Positions 5,443-6,215 of a stretch of DNA of 6,215 nucleotides are shown here, one piece after another; position 1 is the stretch's first letter; the number at the start of each line of letters is the position of its first letter. The notes under the pieces are model-generated. The model made no database searches, was not told where the DNA came from, and saw only the letters and a program-made list of their open reading frames with translations. The DNA comes from Solobacterium sp. (GTDB taxonomy: Bacteria; Bacillota_I; Bacilli_A; Erysipelotrichales; Erysipelotrichaceae), in assembly GCA_017475415.1 (NCBI GenBank), contig JAFVFM010000067.1, positions 1-6,215 on the forward strand. The letters are read 5' to 3'. The translations under genes and the position numbers were made by a program.

Positions 5443-6215
5443 TTATTCTTGGAAATATTTATCCGTTGCATGATATTTAAATAATGCATTCAACATACGG
5501 ATGATGTTGTTTGTGGATACACTTGAACCTGCGAATGTATCAAGCTTATAATCAGCTCTTCCTTCGCCACTTGAATACTCAGGTGCATCAATGTCTTCCA
5601 CAAAATTAAGCTTCTGGTTGTACTCATAATTCTTTCCAACGAAGAATGGAATATATTCTTCTTTGAATTGTTCATATGTAGCCCCAGCTGGTGTTGGGTT
5701 TGAGTCACCCCAATAACCAGCTAAATAATGGTCTGTAGAGTCTTTATCAAATGAGAAGAATTTTACTTCTGCATCATTAATGTCTTTAGACTTAGGTAAA
5801 CTCAATTCTACATAAGCTGTCATCCAGTAGTTTACGTTCGCTTCACGGCAAGTACAGGACAGATAAGTAATTTGGTATTTGATATAACTCTTAATACCTT
5901 CTGTCTTGTATTTGAAATTAACGAAAGCGTAAAAATTGGTTTCTTCACGTGGACCATTTACATGGTTAATTGGAATAATCGCTACTTCATTAGCCATTGT
6001 ACCAGGACCCATATCTGCAGATGTATTTAACCATTCATTAACCGTATCTACACTGAGTTCAGCACAACCATTCGCTTCGCTAGTAGCAGCCTTACCACCA
6101 TATTTTGGTTCTATATAATTTGGTGTTGATGGAGGAATTGCCATCAGCACTTTTTGTAATAAAAAAAGGCATTGGCACATTGAATCCGTTACAATATTAG
6201 TGACCAAACAAAATA
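5443..6215 (-). CDS. Protein with an FMN_bind-like C-terminus, N-terminus not resolved (partial)
   Basis: The frame is open from the stop at 5443-5445 to the right edge, so the gene probably begins outside the window. Possible internal starts are TTG 6207, ATG 6180 and ATG 6144, none with a convincing ribosome site and none giving a signal peptide. Numbering from the TTG, the C-terminal KLDTFAGSSVSTNNIIRMLN (221-240) resembles the end of FMN_bind (NqrC/RnfG-like) domains, where D-x-x-S-G-A-T-x-T carries covalently bound FMN. Here the pattern is D223, A226, G227, S228, S229, V230, S231, so Ser229 would take the place of the flavin-bearing Thr. A CxC pair (Cys118, Cys120 in LSCTCREANVNYW) is notable. 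The middle region is otherwise unrecognised. Context with a rhodanese lipoprotein suggests an extracytoplasmic redox role. The real gene is near certain; the FMN link is moderate. Confidence 0.75.
   Translation of the reverse strand, partial: FCLVTNIVTDSMCQCLFLLQKVLMAIPPSTPNYIEPKYGGKAATSEANGCAELSVDTVNEWLNTSADMGPGTMANEVAIIPINHVNGPREETNFYAFVNFKYKTEGIKSYIKYQITYLSCTCREANVNYWMTAYVELSLPKSKDINDAEVKFFSFDKDSTDHYLAGYWGDSNPTPAGATYEQFKEEYIPFFVGKNYEYNQKLNFVEDIDAPEYSSGEGRADYKLDTFAGSSVSTNNIIRMLNALFKYHATDKYFQE

Noticed and set aside
5131..5473. Plus-strand open frames with Leu-Phe-Thr or Ser-His repeats across the cysteine array
   Set aside because: They are antisense readings of the Cys-x-x coding repeat; the minus-strand frame has a signal peptide, ribosome site and recognisable rhodanese domain.
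5936..6118. Plus-strand open frame of 60 codons within the FMN-domain-like gene
   Set aside because: It is a shadow of the sense gene with no homology that I recognise and no promoter or ribosome site.
6139..6177. Imperfect inverted repeat (TGCCA with TGGCA, and CTTTTT with AAAAAG) as a hairpin or terminator
   Set aside because: The stem is broken by unpaired segments, the T-run is inside the stem rather than after it, and it sits inside an open coding frame.

Overview
The window is AT-rich and every supported gene lies on the minus strand, so transcription runs from high to low coordinates. Rich A/T codon use, AGGAG-type ribosome sites, lipobox signal peptides, short intrinsic terminators and a TGn-extended -10 element all suggest a low-GC Gram-positive (Bacillota). 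An Erysipelotrichia-like gut anaerobe is my best guess; this is inference from style, as no marker gene is present.

Right-hand block (about 4631-6215): an extracytoplasmic two-gene module. The upstream gene is cut by the window edge. It encodes a protein whose C-terminus resembles the end of an FMN-binding (NqrC/RnfG-like) domain, with the usual SGAT signature altered to AGSSVS. It is followed 21 bases later by a lipoprotein with an unbroken Cys-x-x array (seven cysteines, one every third residue) joined to a rhodanese domain that keeps its catalytic Cys and Arg. A strong terminator closes the unit. A surface-exposed redox or sulfur-transfer function is plausible but unproven.

Middle block (3494-4605): a single membrane acyltransferase of the Acyl_transf_3/OafA-WecH family, probably modifying a surface polymer, with its own terminator. 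Its start codon is ambiguous.

Left-hand block (1-3497): an apparent operon driven by an extended -10 promoter placed right behind the acyltransferase terminator. It holds two paralogous soluble diguanylate cyclases (helical TPR-like sensor plus GGDEF domain) whose reading frames overlap by 17 bases. A lipoprotein gene follows only 2 bases after the second stop codon and runs off the left edge. The layout suggests two co-produced, perhaps heterodimerising, c-di-GMP synthases linked to a surface lipoprotein. Both have an intact GGDEF active site and neither has a canonical RxxD inhibitory site.

No rRNA, tRNA, CRISPR array, insertion sequence or gene-free stretch over 300 bases was seen.
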